Source of the DNA: Candidatus Eiseniibacteriota bacterium
GTDB taxonomy: Bacteria > Eisenbacteria > RBG-16-71-46
Reading direction: 5' to 3'
NCBI GenBank assembly: GCA_016710095.1
Contig: JADJLL010000041.1
Coordinates: 1-42,671 of the forward strand
DNA: 42,671 nt
Both the position numbers and the translations under genes were made by a program. This document shows, one piece after another, positions 8,177 through 16,947 of this stretch; position 1 is the stretch's first letter, and each line of letters begins with the position of its first letter. The notes under the pieces are model-generated. The model was not told where the DNA came from, made no database searches, and saw only the letters and a list, made by a program, of their open reading frames with translations.

Positions 8177-11100
8177 ATGCCCTACTGCCCGCGCCTCGCG
8201 CGCTTCCTGCTCGCCGCGCTCCTCGCGGCCGTTTCCTCGGGCCTCGCCTTCGCGGTCGAAACGCCGGGCCCGTCGCGCTACGAGGGGCGCCGCTTCGTGC
8301 CATGGGCCGGAGACTCGGCCGACTTCCAGGCTGTGCGCGACCTGATCGCCCAGGGCGACACACTGCGACTGCCCAACGTGGACGGGCGCGACATGCACCG
8401 TGCTCGCGTGAAACTCTACGATCGCGCCGACACGCTGAACCTCGCGCTCCGCGCTCGACTGGCGGGGCGCACCCCGGTGGATTCCCTGGCCATCGCGACG
8501 ACGTGGGTCAACGAGTACGACGCGGTGAACCCGGCCCGCGGCGCCGTCAGCGGCCGCACCCTGCCGGCGGCGCGGGTGGCGCTCGGCATTCTCGAGCGCC
8601 AGCTCGGCTCCGACCATCCGGCACTCATCGCGCCGCTCCAGCGCATGGCCGCCGTGCTCACCACGATCGCGCGGGCGAACGAAGCGCTGGCGCTCGGCGA
8701 GCGCCAGATCGCGCTGCTCGAGCGGCTGACGCCGTACGACACGTCCGCCGTGTCCGCGGCGCTCGTCTCGCAGGCTTCGCGTCGCTCCACGCTGGGCGAC
8801 TACCCCGGCTCGGCGCGCGACGCGCAACGAGCGCTCGCGATGCGGGAAGCGCGCTTCGGAGCAGGCAGCCTGCAGACCGCGGACCCGATCGAGTGGATCG
8901 CCATCGCGGCGGCGCGACAAGGCCGCTACGCGGAGGCGCTCGCGGGATTCGAACGCTGCGAGTCGATCCGCCGCGCCGGGCGCAGCACGGGCGACACGCG
9001 GCTGGCGCGCGCACTCTTCAACCAGGCCGAGATCCTGAACCAGATGGGCGAGACGGATTCGGCGCGCGTGCGGCTGGGCCGCGCACTCGCGATCTGGGAG
9101 CTGCCGCAGAACAACGCGTCGCCGGAAGGCGCCAACGGACACCGGCTCATGGGCGCGCTGCACCGCGCGTCCGGCGACTACGAGAACGCCCGCCGCGAAA
9201 TGCAGCGCGCCTACGACATCCTGCGAGTGGCGATGGGACCCAACAGCACGCAGGCGGCGAGCAGCGCCGAGGGGCTGGCGGGCTTGCTCGAGGAGATGGG
9301 CGACTTCGCCGCCGCGCGGCCGCTGCGCCAAGCGGCGCTCACGAGCCGCATCACCGTGCAAGGCGCGGGGAACGGCGAGACCGCGCGCGCGCGCAGCGAC
9401 TTCGCACGATTGCTGCTGGTGCTGGGCGAACGCGACTCGGCTCGCGTACAGGCCGAGCGCGCGCTGACCGCGCGCGAGAAGGCGTACGACGCCGCGAGCC
9501 CGAACCTCCTGAACGAACTGCTCACGCTGGGCGACATCCGTCGCGCCGACGGCGACCATGCCGGCGCGCTCGCGCTCTACGCGCGCGCCGAGCGGGCGGT
9601 CCGCGATTCCATGCGTGCCGGCGACGCGCGGCTGGCGACGGTGCTGCGCCGGGTGGGGCACGCGCGTCTCGCGATGGACGACGCGCGCGGAGCCGACGGC
9701 GCGTATGCGGCCGGGCGCGAGGTCGCCACGCGTGCGCTTGGCGCGGGCCATCCGTTGACCGCGGACCTCACGGCCGATCTCGCGAACGCGCGCGGCCGCG
9801 CGGGCGACACGGCGGGTGCCCTCGCGCTGGCGCTCGAGGCCGAAGCCGCGGGCGCGAGGCAGTTCGAACTTCAGTCGCGCACGCTGTCGGAACGCGAGGC
9901 GCTGCTCTATGCCGACGTGCGGGCGTCGGGGCGCGACGTCGCCATGTCGCTCCTCGCACGGGGACGCCCCGGCAGCGCCGACGTGCGCCGCGTCTGGGAT
10001 GTGGTGGCCGCCGATCGCGCACAGGTCCTCGACGAGCTCGCCGCGCGCCGGCGCGCGCTGCGCCGCGCCGAGGCGCCGGCCACCGACTCGCTGCGGCGCG
10101 CCTACGAGAGCGCGAGCGGCGCGCTCGCGGCGCTCGTGGTCCGCGGAGCGGGAGGAGACTCGTCCTTCACCGACCGCCTCGCGCGCGCGAGCCGCCGACT
10201 CGAACAGACCCAGCAGGCACTGGGCACGCGCAGCCGCGCGTTCCGCGACGAGCAGGCGCGCTCGCAGGCTCGCCTCGAAACCGTGGCGAAGGGACTGCCC
10301 GCGGGCGGCGCGCTGGTCGCGTATGCGCGCTACTCCCCCGAGCGCCGCGAGGCCGGCACGCTCGGCTCGGACCAACTGCTCGCGTTCGTACTGCCGTCGC
10401 CCGGCGGAGCGGCGACCGTGGTGGCGCTCGGCTCGGCCTCGCACGTGGATTCGTTGGCGCGCGCATGGCGCGCGGACCTCTCCCGGCCCACCCCGACCGA
10501 GGAGGCGTGGGTCGCGAGCGGCACCGCGCTGCGGCGCACCATCTGGGACCCCATCGCGGCCCGGCTCGGCGCGGCAAAGCGCGTGCTCGTGGTGCCCGAC
10601 GGCGAGCTCAACGTGGTGCCGTTCGCCGCGCTGCCCGGCGCCGACGGCCGCGCGCTCGTGGAGCGCGGCATGGACGTGCACCTGCTCGCGAGCGAGCGTG
10701 ACCTCACGCCTGTGGACGCGGGCACCGCGTCGGGGCATGGGCTGCTCGCTCTGGGTGGCGCATGGTTCGACTCGCTCGGCGCCGAGCCGGCCCCGGCCAT
10801 GCTGCTGGCCGCGGCCGCACCCGTGGGCGGCACGTGGCGCGGCCGGGTGGCGAGTTGCTCGGAGTTCCGTGGCGTGCGTTTCGCGCCGTTGCCCGGCACT
10901 CGCGCGGAGGCCGAGGCCGTGGCGGAGGCGTGGCTCGGTGCGCGAAGCGCCGAACCGGCCATGCGACTCGACGGCGCGGAGGCCACCGAGGCGGCTCTCA
11001 AGCGCTTCGCCCCGGGCAGGCGCGTGCTGCATCTGGCGACGCACGGGTTCTTCGTGAACCCGGAGTGCGGCGGCGCGTCCTCGGGAGGGCGCGGCATCGG

Positions 11101-11593
11101 CGGGCTCGCGCAGGCGCCGGCCTCCGGCGCGGCGGGTTCGACCGCGCACACCGGCGAAGACAATCCGTTGCGCTTGTCCGGGCTCGCGCTCACCGGCGCG
11201 AATCGTCGAGCCGACGCACCCGCCGGCGCCGAAGACGGCGTGCTCACGGCCGAGGAGTTGGCTGCGCTCGACCTGGGCGGCGTCGAATGGGCCGTGCTGT
11301 CGGCGTGCGACACCGGTGTCGGTGAGATCGGCCGCAGCGAAGGCGTGTTCGGTCTGCGCCGCGCGCTGCAGGTGGCCGGCGTGCGCACGGTGCTGTCGAG
11401 CCTGTGGTCGGTGGAGGACGAATCCACGCGGCGCTGGATGGCGGCGCTCTACCGCCACCGCCTCGGTGGCGAGGACACCGCCGCCAGCGTGAACGGCGCC
11501 ATGCGCGACGAACTCGCGCGCCGGCGGGCGGCCGGTGAATCCACGCACCCGTTTCACTGGGCGGGCTTCGTGGCGTCGGGCGACTGGCGCTGA
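8177..11593 (+). CDS. Exported TPR-CHAT (caspase-like) protein
   Basis: 1138 residues. Residues 1 to about 26 are a signal peptide (FLLAALLAAVSSGLAFA). Residues about 60-640 are helical TPR/kinesin-light-chain-like repeats, for example NQMGETDSARVRLGRALAIWE and LGDYPGSARDAQRALAMREA, followed by a coiled, Arg-rich helical stretch. The C-terminal part from about residue 700 is a CHAT domain, a clan CD cysteine-protease relative. Both catalytic positions are present: His956 in HLATHGFF and Cys1044 in LSACDTGVGE, followed by GLRRALQVAGVRTVLSSLW. The TPRs would select partner or substrate and the CHAT part cleave it; known examples work in the cytoplasm, so export is notable. Start ATG 8177 gives the signal peptide directly. 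The gene ends in a shared bidirectional terminator. Confidence 0.9.
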   Translation: MPYCPRLARFLLAALLAAVSSGLAFAVETPGPSRYEGRRFVPWAGDSADFQAVRDLIAQGDTLRLPNVDGRDMHRARVKLYDRADTLNLALRARLAGRTPVDSLAIATTWVNEYDAVNPARGAVSGRTLPAARVALGILERQLGSDHPALIAPLQRMAAVLTTIARANEALALGERQIALLERLTPYDTSAVSAALVSQASRRSTLGDYPGSARDAQRALAMREARFGAGSLQTADPIEWIAIAAARQGRYAEALAGFERCESIRRAGRSTGDTRLARALFNQAEILNQMGETDSARVRLGRALAIWELPQNNASPEGANGHRLMGALHRASGDYENARREMQRAYDILRVAMGPNSTQAASSAEGLAGLLEEMGDFAAARPLRQAALTSRITVQGAGNGETARARSDFARLLLVLGERDSARVQAERALTAREKAYDAASPNLLNELLTLGDIRRADGDHAGALALYARAERAVRDSMRAGDARLATVLRRVGHARLAMDDARGADGAYAAGREVATRALGAGHPLTADLTADLANARGRAGDTAGALALALEAEAAGARQFELQSRTLSEREALLYADVRASGRDVAMSLLARGRPGSADVRRVWDVVAADRAQVLDELAARRRALRRAEAPATDSLRRAYESASGALAALVVRGAGGDSSFTDRLARASRRLEQTQQALGTRSRAFRDEQARSQARLETVAKGLPAGGALVAYARYSPERREAGTLGSDQLLAFVLPSPGGAATVVALGSASHVDSLARAWRADLSRPTPTEEAWVASGTALRRTIWDPIAARLGAAKRVLVVPDGELNVVPFAALPGADGRALVERGMDVHLLASERDLTPVDAGTASGHGLLALGGAWFDSLGAEPAPAMLLAAAAPVGGTWRGRVASCSEFRGVRFAPLPGTRAEAEAVAEAWLGARSAEPAMRLDGAEATEAALKRFAPGRRVLHLATHGFFVNPECGGASSGGRGIGGLAQAPASGAAGSTAHTGEDNPLRLSGLALTGANRRADAPAGAEDGVLTAEELAALDLGGVEWAVLSACDTGVGEIGRSEGVFGLRRALQVAGVRTVLSSLWSVEDESTRRWMAALYRHRLGGEDTAASVNGAMRDELARRRAAGESTHPFHWAGFVASGDWR

Positions 11594-11614
11594 CGCCGAA
11601 CAGTCGCGCACAAG

Positions 11615-11652
11615 CGAACGGCCACGACTCGACAGCGAGCCGTGGCCGTTCG
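11615..11652. terminator. Bidirectional terminator between convergent genes
   Basis: A perfect 12-bp inverted repeat, CGAACGGCCACG (11615-11626) and CGTGGCCGTTCG (11641-11652), with a 14-nt loop. It lies between the stop of the CHAT gene and the stop of the convergent metallopeptidase gene, so one hairpin probably serves both. There is only a short T run (GTTT) on the plus side. Confidence 0.75.
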
Positions 11653-11670
11653 GCGTTTGGCGCGCCGCCT

Positions 11671-14600
11671 CTACTGCATGCGGATCACCTTCAACGTGCT
11701 GACGGTCCCGCCCGCCAGCATGCGCACGAGGTAGAGACCCGGCGGCAAGCGATTGCCCGAGTCGTCGCGTCCGTCCCACGAGATGTTCTGTCGTCCGGCG
11801 GCATACGAACCATGCGCCAGCACCCGGCGCCGGGCGCCGGTCACATCGAGCACCTCGAGCGTGACCTCCGTGCCCTGGGCGAGATCGAATCCGAGCCGCA
11901 CGTCGGTACGGAAGGGTGACGGTGTCGCCGACACGATGCGCGTGCGCACCGGAGGAGCGCCGGCCTCCGTGTCCGTCGTCGTCGTGCTGATCTCCAGGCG
12001 ATAGCTGCCCGACTTGACGACGTCACCGGAGCCCGTCTTGAACACCACGACGGCGTAGTTGCCCGGATTCGAAACGTTGAAGGCGACCTCTTCGCTCGCT
12101 CCGTTGCCCGCCAGCCAGCCCGCGCGCTTGCGCGCGAGGGTCCGGTTCTGGAACGGCTTGCCCGGCTCGTGCACCGCGAGGCCCCAGTTGACCGTGCCCG
12201 AGGTGTTGACGAGCCGGATCGTGTACCGCCCGAAGGCGAGCGGGAACGTGTGCACCTGCATCAGCCGATGCGCCGCCACCGTGTACGCCCCGAAGGTGCC
12301 GATGCTGGTGGCGTGCGAGAGGTCGCCCACGATGTTCGTGAGGTAGCTCGTCGTGTCCGGCTGCCGGAAGTTGAGCGGGTCGCTCTCGGTGGCCCGCACG
12401 ATGCCGAGGTCGAACCCGCGGCGCGCGGTCGAGGAGACGTCCACGACCATGTAGTCGAGTTCGCTCGGTCCCCACGCGGACGTCCCGATCGGATCGTCGA
12501 AGCCCTCGGTGGGGCTGGTCGCGACCTCGTGCAGCCACAGGTCCACGTCGTCGTCCTGGCGAGGCATCAGCGCCACGCCCGCCCACTGCGTGACCGCATG
12601 GTTCGAAAGCACGGGCACGCGAATGCCGTCCTGGTTGTTGTGGAGCGGGTCGTCCTCCGGCAGCGTGCTCCAGCCCGCGTCCACCCGCGGCGCGGCGCCG
12701 CGCCAGATGGGCGTGTCGAACGACGCGACCGGCGGCGTCCACACCCACGAGCGGCCGAAGCGATTGTCGTCCTCGTTGGTCTCCACGATGTTGTCGTCGG
12801 GATCCACGTCGACCCAGAGCACGCGCCGCCCCGCGGGCACGACGGCGCTGAAGGCGTTGCGCGAGGTCACAGTGCCGCCCGCGGGCACCGACAGGAACGT
12901 GGGGCCGCCCACGCTCGTCGACGCATGCCGGATGCGAGTGCCGAGCAGCGGCGCCACCAACTCGCCTTCGTTCGTCACCGCGAGGTTCATCCAGGTGGCG
13001 ACCGCATCGCCGTTGAGGATCGCGCCGGGCTGCACCGAGACGGCCGAAGCATCGTTCGTCGCGCGCGGCACGAGCGGCGCATTCCAGCCCAAGGGCTGGC
13101 TGGGCGTGGGCTCGGGCGCCGCCGGCTCGATCCGGAACTGGAAGTCGATCGGGCCGGTGCCACCCTCGGGATTGCGGTACAGCGCGATCGCGTACGTGCC
13201 CGCTTCGAGCGCCGAGACGACCATCGCGGACGACCCCGTGAATCCCGAAGTGACCTTCGCGGAGTACGTCGAAAGACTCGCCGTCTCGAGATCGTCGTCC
13301 AGCCACACGGTGCTGACGTTCCCACCATTGAGTGCGGGGGCGCCGGTCACGATCAGGCTGTACTTGCCCGTCTCGCCGGTGCCCACCACGAAGTGGAACA
13401 GCTTCATCATCTGGTCGGTGGCGAGAGACACGGTGACCGAGTCCCCCACGTTGATGTTGCTCGAGACGATGTGCCGCAGCTTGTATGCGGCGGGGCCGCC
13501 ATCGGCGTTCACCACGCCCACGTTCCAGACCGTGTTGTTGTTCGGGGCCTTGTTCGCGAACACGGCGTCCAGCTCACCGTCGCCGCGCGCGCTGGTGCGC
13601 ATGGGCGCGGCGAATCCACTGAACGAACCGAAGGTGTTGTCGAACACCTTGAGGTCGACGTCCGCGAACGCGGTGGTCGCGAAGCCGTACACCGCGGCCC
13701 ACGGGGCGCTCACCTGGAACTGCCCCGACGTGTAGACGTTCGAGAACTGGAATCCGTCGCAGTTGTCGTAGGCGGTCGGCGCCGTGATGCCGAGGAACTC
13801 GTGCCCGGCGTCACGCACCGGAGCCCCCACGCCCACGCGCTGCACGTTCACGGTGAGATTGTCGGGCTCGAACACGAACTGGCGCGCGAGGTGGTTGTTC
13901 GTTTCCGAATCCTCGGCGTGGTTCTCCTGTGCATCCAGCCACACCTCCGCGGTGTGGCGCCCGCCCAGCACGGCGAAGGGGCCCTGGTTGTTGTACTTGC
14001 GCGTCGCGCCCGCGGCCACGCTGCTGGTGGCGAGCGAATCCAGCTGCCTGCCGTCCACGAGGAAACGGATGTATCCCGCCGCGACGCTCAGCTCGCCGGC
14101 GTTCATGTAGGCGGTGTTCCAGTAGCTCGCGCCGCCGCCATCCAATGAGCTGGACGTCGCCGTCGCGCCGGAAGTGGCCGTGTTGTCCGAGCGCAGCACG
14201 ATCGGGCTCTCCCAGCCACTGGGCTGGATGAGAGGGAACAGCAGGTCGCCCGGTTCGGGATCACGAATCCGGTAGGGGCCGGCGGTCGCGTAGGAGTTGC
14301 TCCACTTGCCGGTGGCGTCCTGCGCCCGGAGCATCACGTACCAGGTTCCGGGGCCCGGAGCGGTGACGGTGAACGAGAATCGACCGCTGTCGGCTTCGAC
14401 CGAGGTGTTCGGAATGCTGGGAGACGCGGCGATCAGAAGGCTGTATCGCTTCGCCCCCGACCAGTCGTCGGTCGCCGGCTGCCAGGTCATGTCGATCGTG
14501 CGGTCCAACGACGGCGAGAAGGCGAGGCCCGCGTTGTGGCTGGTGGACTGGAAGTAGGGCGAGATTCCCGGAACGTTGGTGTCGAGTTCGTAGCCGGCGT

Positions 14601-16185
14601 TGCTCATGGTGTTCCACAGCGCCGAGCGATCCAGCTCGGGATGCCGCGCGATGAAGTCGTTGATGAATCCCGAGGGGCCATTGGCATTGGCGAGATCCAT
14701 CGCATCCATCACCGGGTTGAATCCGAGCGTGAGCTTGTCGGATCCGAATCCGCCTCGAGGATCGTCCTCGAGACCGCCGTCGGTCAGGTCCACCAGCAGC
14801 GCGCCGAAGAAGCCCTCCGTGAGATAGGGATCGCAGGCGCACGGGTTGCCGTTCGTATCGGTGCATTCGCCCAGTGATTCGACCCAGCGGCCGTTGCGCA
14901 CCGCAAGGCCGTACTCGGACTCGAAGGTCCGTCCCACGCGGTCCGCCAGGAAGTTCGCGAATCCTTCGTTGATCGCCGTTCCGCCGTCCTCCTGGCAGAA
15001 CGCGCAATGCCCCGGGTCCCCGTTCGCGTTGTTGCAGATGCCGTTGTCGTAGTCGTGGTCCGGCACGTGGAAGAAGCTGTGCTGCACGTGGTGGCCGAAC
15101 TCGTGCATGTGCGTGCCGGACTGCCAGCCGTAGTCGCGCCCTCCCACGACCGTCGGGATGTGGATCTCGCTGCCGTCGTAGTTCGGCCAGTCGCTGCTCG
15201 GGTACTGCACGTCCACCTGTGGCGTGTTCCAGCCGTACGAGGCGACGTACCGCGCCGCGCGATACACGTTCGTGAACACGTGGCAGATCGAGTTCCCGAG
15301 ATTGCCGTTCGGCGAGAAGGTGCCGAAGTCCGCGGTCGAACCGCCGAAGTCGTCCTTCACGTTGGTGCGGAAGATGTAGTTGAACTCGAGGTTGTCGTCT
15401 TCCACCACGACGCGGCTGTTCGCCATCTCGATCTCGACGTAGATGTCCGGGCCGGACTCGTCCTCGGAGCCGCTCACGCTGAAGCGGCCGTCCGCATCGG
15501 TCGTGGTGGTGGCCATGAGTTCGTCGAAGTCCCAGTCCTCGTCGTACACGCGCACGGTCGCGCCCATGACGGGAATGTTCTGGCCGTCGTCGCGCGTGTA
15601 GAGAAAGCGTCCTTTGACGAGCACCGTGGTCTGCACCGAGCCGGCGTGGTCGGGCGACGCGACGCGCACGGGCTTCAGCGTGCCCGCGCGCGATTCGCGC
15701 GAGACCGGCTGGAGTCCCGGGTCCGCAGCGGCGATCGCGGCCGACACCGGCGCCGTCACGATCTCGCCGGGCAGCGACAGCACGCTGCCCGGAGTGGTGA
15801 GACGGCCGTACTGCTCGGCGGAGAGGTCGAACGTGCGAGTGATGCGATCGGTCCCGGCGTTGAAGCTGATGCGGATGCCGGCGCTCTCGGTCGTGGGAGT
15901 GAACGACACCCGGATGACGCGCGTGCCGCGTGCGGTGATGAGGTAGGGAGTCGCGGGCGCGTTGTGCGTGAATCCGGTGGCGCCGCCGGTCGGGGCCACG
16001 GAGAACGACTGGAGCATCAGCGTCTGGCCGGAGCCGATCACGATGTCCACGCTGATCGGCACGCCGACCTTCGCGGGCTGGGTGTATCCGCTGAGCTTCA
16101 CGGTGACCGGCACGACGCTGGAGGCGTGCGCCGCCGGCACGCTCAGGCAGCACAGCAGCAGCAAGGCGAGCAGGCGGCGGATCAT
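11671..16185 (-). CDS. Large secreted zinc metallopeptidase with FlgD-type C-terminal Ig domain
   Basis: 1504 residues. A signal peptide (MIRRLLALLLLCCLSVPAAHA) is followed by an Ig-like domain and a CarboxypepD-reg-like domain (VMGATVRVYDEDWDFDELMA..TTDADGRFSVSG, about 200-255). The peptidase region has HMHEFGHHVQH: His361-Glu362-x-x-His365 bind zinc and catalyse, and INEGFANFLAD gives Glu407 as a likely third ligand (gluzincin arrangement). Cysteines in the insert between them (384, 394, 397) may form disulfides or bind metal. The C-terminal half has two CARDB-like domains, each with a D-x-x-N-x-x-E-[TS]-x-E-x-N-N/D-x motif, and pre-peptidase-C-like beta domains. Residues about 1415-1504 form a FlgD Ig-like domain ending GLYLVRML..VIRMQ, a cell-surface or sorting module common in FCB-type bacteria. 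The start ATG overlaps the upstream helical-protein stop by 4 bp. Confidence 0.9.
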   Translation of the reverse strand: MIRRLLALLLLCCLSVPAAHASSVVPVTVKLSGYTQPAKVGVPISVDIVIGSGQTLMLQSFSVAPTGGATGFTHNAPATPYLITARGTRVIRVSFTPTTESAGIRISFNAGTDRITRTFDLSAEQYGRLTTPGSVLSLPGEIVTAPVSAAIAAADPGLQPVSRESRAGTLKPVRVASPDHAGSVQTTVLVKGRFLYTRDDGQNIPVMGATVRVYDEDWDFDELMATTTTDADGRFSVSGSEDESGPDIYVEIEMANSRVVVEDDNLEFNYIFRTNVKDDFGGSTADFGTFSPNGNLGNSICHVFTNVYRAARYVASYGWNTPQVDVQYPSSDWPNYDGSEIHIPTVVGGRDYGWQSGTHMHEFGHHVQHSFFHVPDHDYDNGICNNANGDPGHCAFCQEDGGTAINEGFANFLADRVGRTFESEYGLAVRNGRWVESLGECTDTNGNPCACDPYLTEGFFGALLVDLTDGGLEDDPRGGFGSDKLTLGFNPVMDAMDLANANGPSGFINDFIARHPELDRSALWNTMSNAGYELDTNVPGISPYFQSTSHNAGLAFSPSLDRTIDMTWQPATDDWSGAKRYSLLIAASPSIPNTSVEADSGRFSFTVTAPGPGTWYVMLRAQDATGKWSNSYATAGPYRIRDPEPGDLLFPLIQPSGWESPIVLRSDNTATSGATATSSSLDGGGASYWNTAYMNAGELSVAAGYIRFLVDGRQLDSLATSSVAAGATRKYNNQGPFAVLGGRHTAEVWLDAQENHAEDSETNNHLARQFVFEPDNLTVNVQRVGVGAPVRDAGHEFLGITAPTAYDNCDGFQFSNVYTSGQFQVSAPWAAVYGFATTAFADVDLKVFDNTFGSFSGFAAPMRTSARGDGELDAVFANKAPNNNTVWNVGVVNADGGPAAYKLRHIVSSNINVGDSVTVSLATDQMMKLFHFVVGTGETGKYSLIVTGAPALNGGNVSTVWLDDDLETASLSTYSAKVTSGFTGSSAMVVSALEAGTYAIALYRNPEGGTGPIDFQFRIEPAAPEPTPSQPLGWNAPLVPRATNDASAVSVQPGAILNGDAVATWMNLAVTNEGELVAPLLGTRIRHASTSVGGPTFLSVPAGGTVTSRNAFSAVVPAGRRVLWVDVDPDDNIVETNEDDNRFGRSWVWTPPVASFDTPIWRGAAPRVDAGWSTLPEDDPLHNNQDGIRVPVLSNHAVTQWAGVALMPRQDDDVDLWLHEVATSPTEGFDDPIGTSAWGPSELDYMVVDVSSTARRGFDLGIVRATESDPLNFRQPDTTSYLTNIVGDLSHATSIGTFGAYTVAAHRLMQVHTFPLAFGRYTIRLVNTSGTVNWGLAVHEPGKPFQNRTLARKRAGWLAGNGASEEVAFNVSNPGNYAVVVFKTGSGDVVKSGSYRLEISTTTTDTEAGAPPVRTRIVSATPSPFRTDVRLGFDLAQGTEVTLEVLDVTGARRRVLAHGSYAAGRQNISWDGRDDSGNRLPPGLYLVRMLAGGTVSTLKVIRMQ

Positions 16186-16636
16186 CGCGCCACCTCGCGG
16201 TCGGAAGAAGGCGCCGGCAGACGGTCACCGACCTGCTTCACGAGCTTCGCGCGGCGCGATTCGAGCTTCGCCGCCGACGCGAACTCGCCGCGCGAGCGCG
16301 CGTGCGCGATGCGCAGCTCGAGCAGTTGTACGCGCGTCGAGTTCTTGCGCGCCTCGATGGCCTCGGCCAGGTCGCTCCGGGTTTCGTCGTCCGTCGCCGC
16401 CGCGAGCCGGGCCCGGAGTTCCGTCAACGCCACCTGCTCGGCCTTCAGCGCCTCACGCAGGGCACGGCGTTCGAGTGAGATCGGGCTCTCGTCCATGCGG
16501 ACGACCTGCCCCGGCACGTCACCGACCGGAGGCTTGGCGAGACCTTCGCCGGCGGTCAGGGGACCGAGAGCGAGAATGGCCAGAAGCGCCAGGAAGCTGC
16601 GGAACGCGGGCGAAAAGCCGATGGACTGGCGGCCAT
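16182..16636 (-). CDS. Small exported helical protein coupled to the metallopeptidase (one frameshift)
   Basis: About 150 residues if one frame change near 16600 is accepted. ATG 16636 has GGAG six bases upstream and reads MAASPSAF. The signal-peptide core AFRSFLALLAILALGPLTAGEGLA lies in the next frame, which has no start codon of its own, so a one-base indel near the TTTT at about 16612 is likely. The mature part is charged and helical, with Leu/Ala/Glu/Arg heptad-like runs (ALREALKAEQVALTELRARL, then LAEAIEARKNSTRVQLLELR), suggesting a coiled coil. The stop overlaps the metallopeptidase start by 4 bp, implying coupled expression and perhaps a chaperone, inhibitor or anchor role for the protease. 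I recognise no family. Confidence 0.6.
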
Positions 16637-16655
16637 GGGTGGCTCCGGGTGGGGT

Positions 16656-16688
16656 GGGAGTGCAGCGGGAGGGCTTCGCTGCACTCCC
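16656..16688 (-). promoter_or_regulatory. 12-bp perfect inverted repeat in the leader of the protease operon
   Basis: GGGAGTGCAGCG (16656-16667) and CGCTGCACTCCC (16677-16688) flank a 9-nt loop, 20 bp before the ATG of the small helical protein. It could be an operator dyad or a leader hairpin controlling the two-gene operon. There is no T run, so it is a poor terminator. The rest of the 311-bp gap 16637-16947 shows no gene. Confidence 0.45.
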
Positions 16689-16947
16689 AAACGTGCGCGG
16701 CGAGAAAAAGCGCACGCGGGATCGTCGGCGCGGCGCGGCGGCAACTGGCTTCACGCTTCGAGTCCGCGGGGAGGGCAGTAACGCCGCGCGGTGCTGCTGA
16801 AGTGATCGGGAGATCGCACGCATCCCGCTCGACCGAGTGGGGCCGTCCCGGCGCTTTTCGCTTCTCGCCCGCGCTCCTCGCTCGTTATGGTCGCCGCTCT
16901 TTCCACGACCGCCTTCCCCACCGTGACCGGAGGCCGCCCCCCCCCCG

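Noticed and set aside
7397..11779. 1460-residue open frame on the minus strand opposite the CHAT gene
   Set aside because: Arg/Ala/His-rich translation with no domain; it is the GC-rich antisense shadow of a gene with clear TPR and CHAT motifs.
12169..14148. 659-residue plus-strand frame opposite the metallopeptidase
   Set aside because: No recognisable domain and low-complexity composition; the opposite strand holds the CARDB and beta domains.
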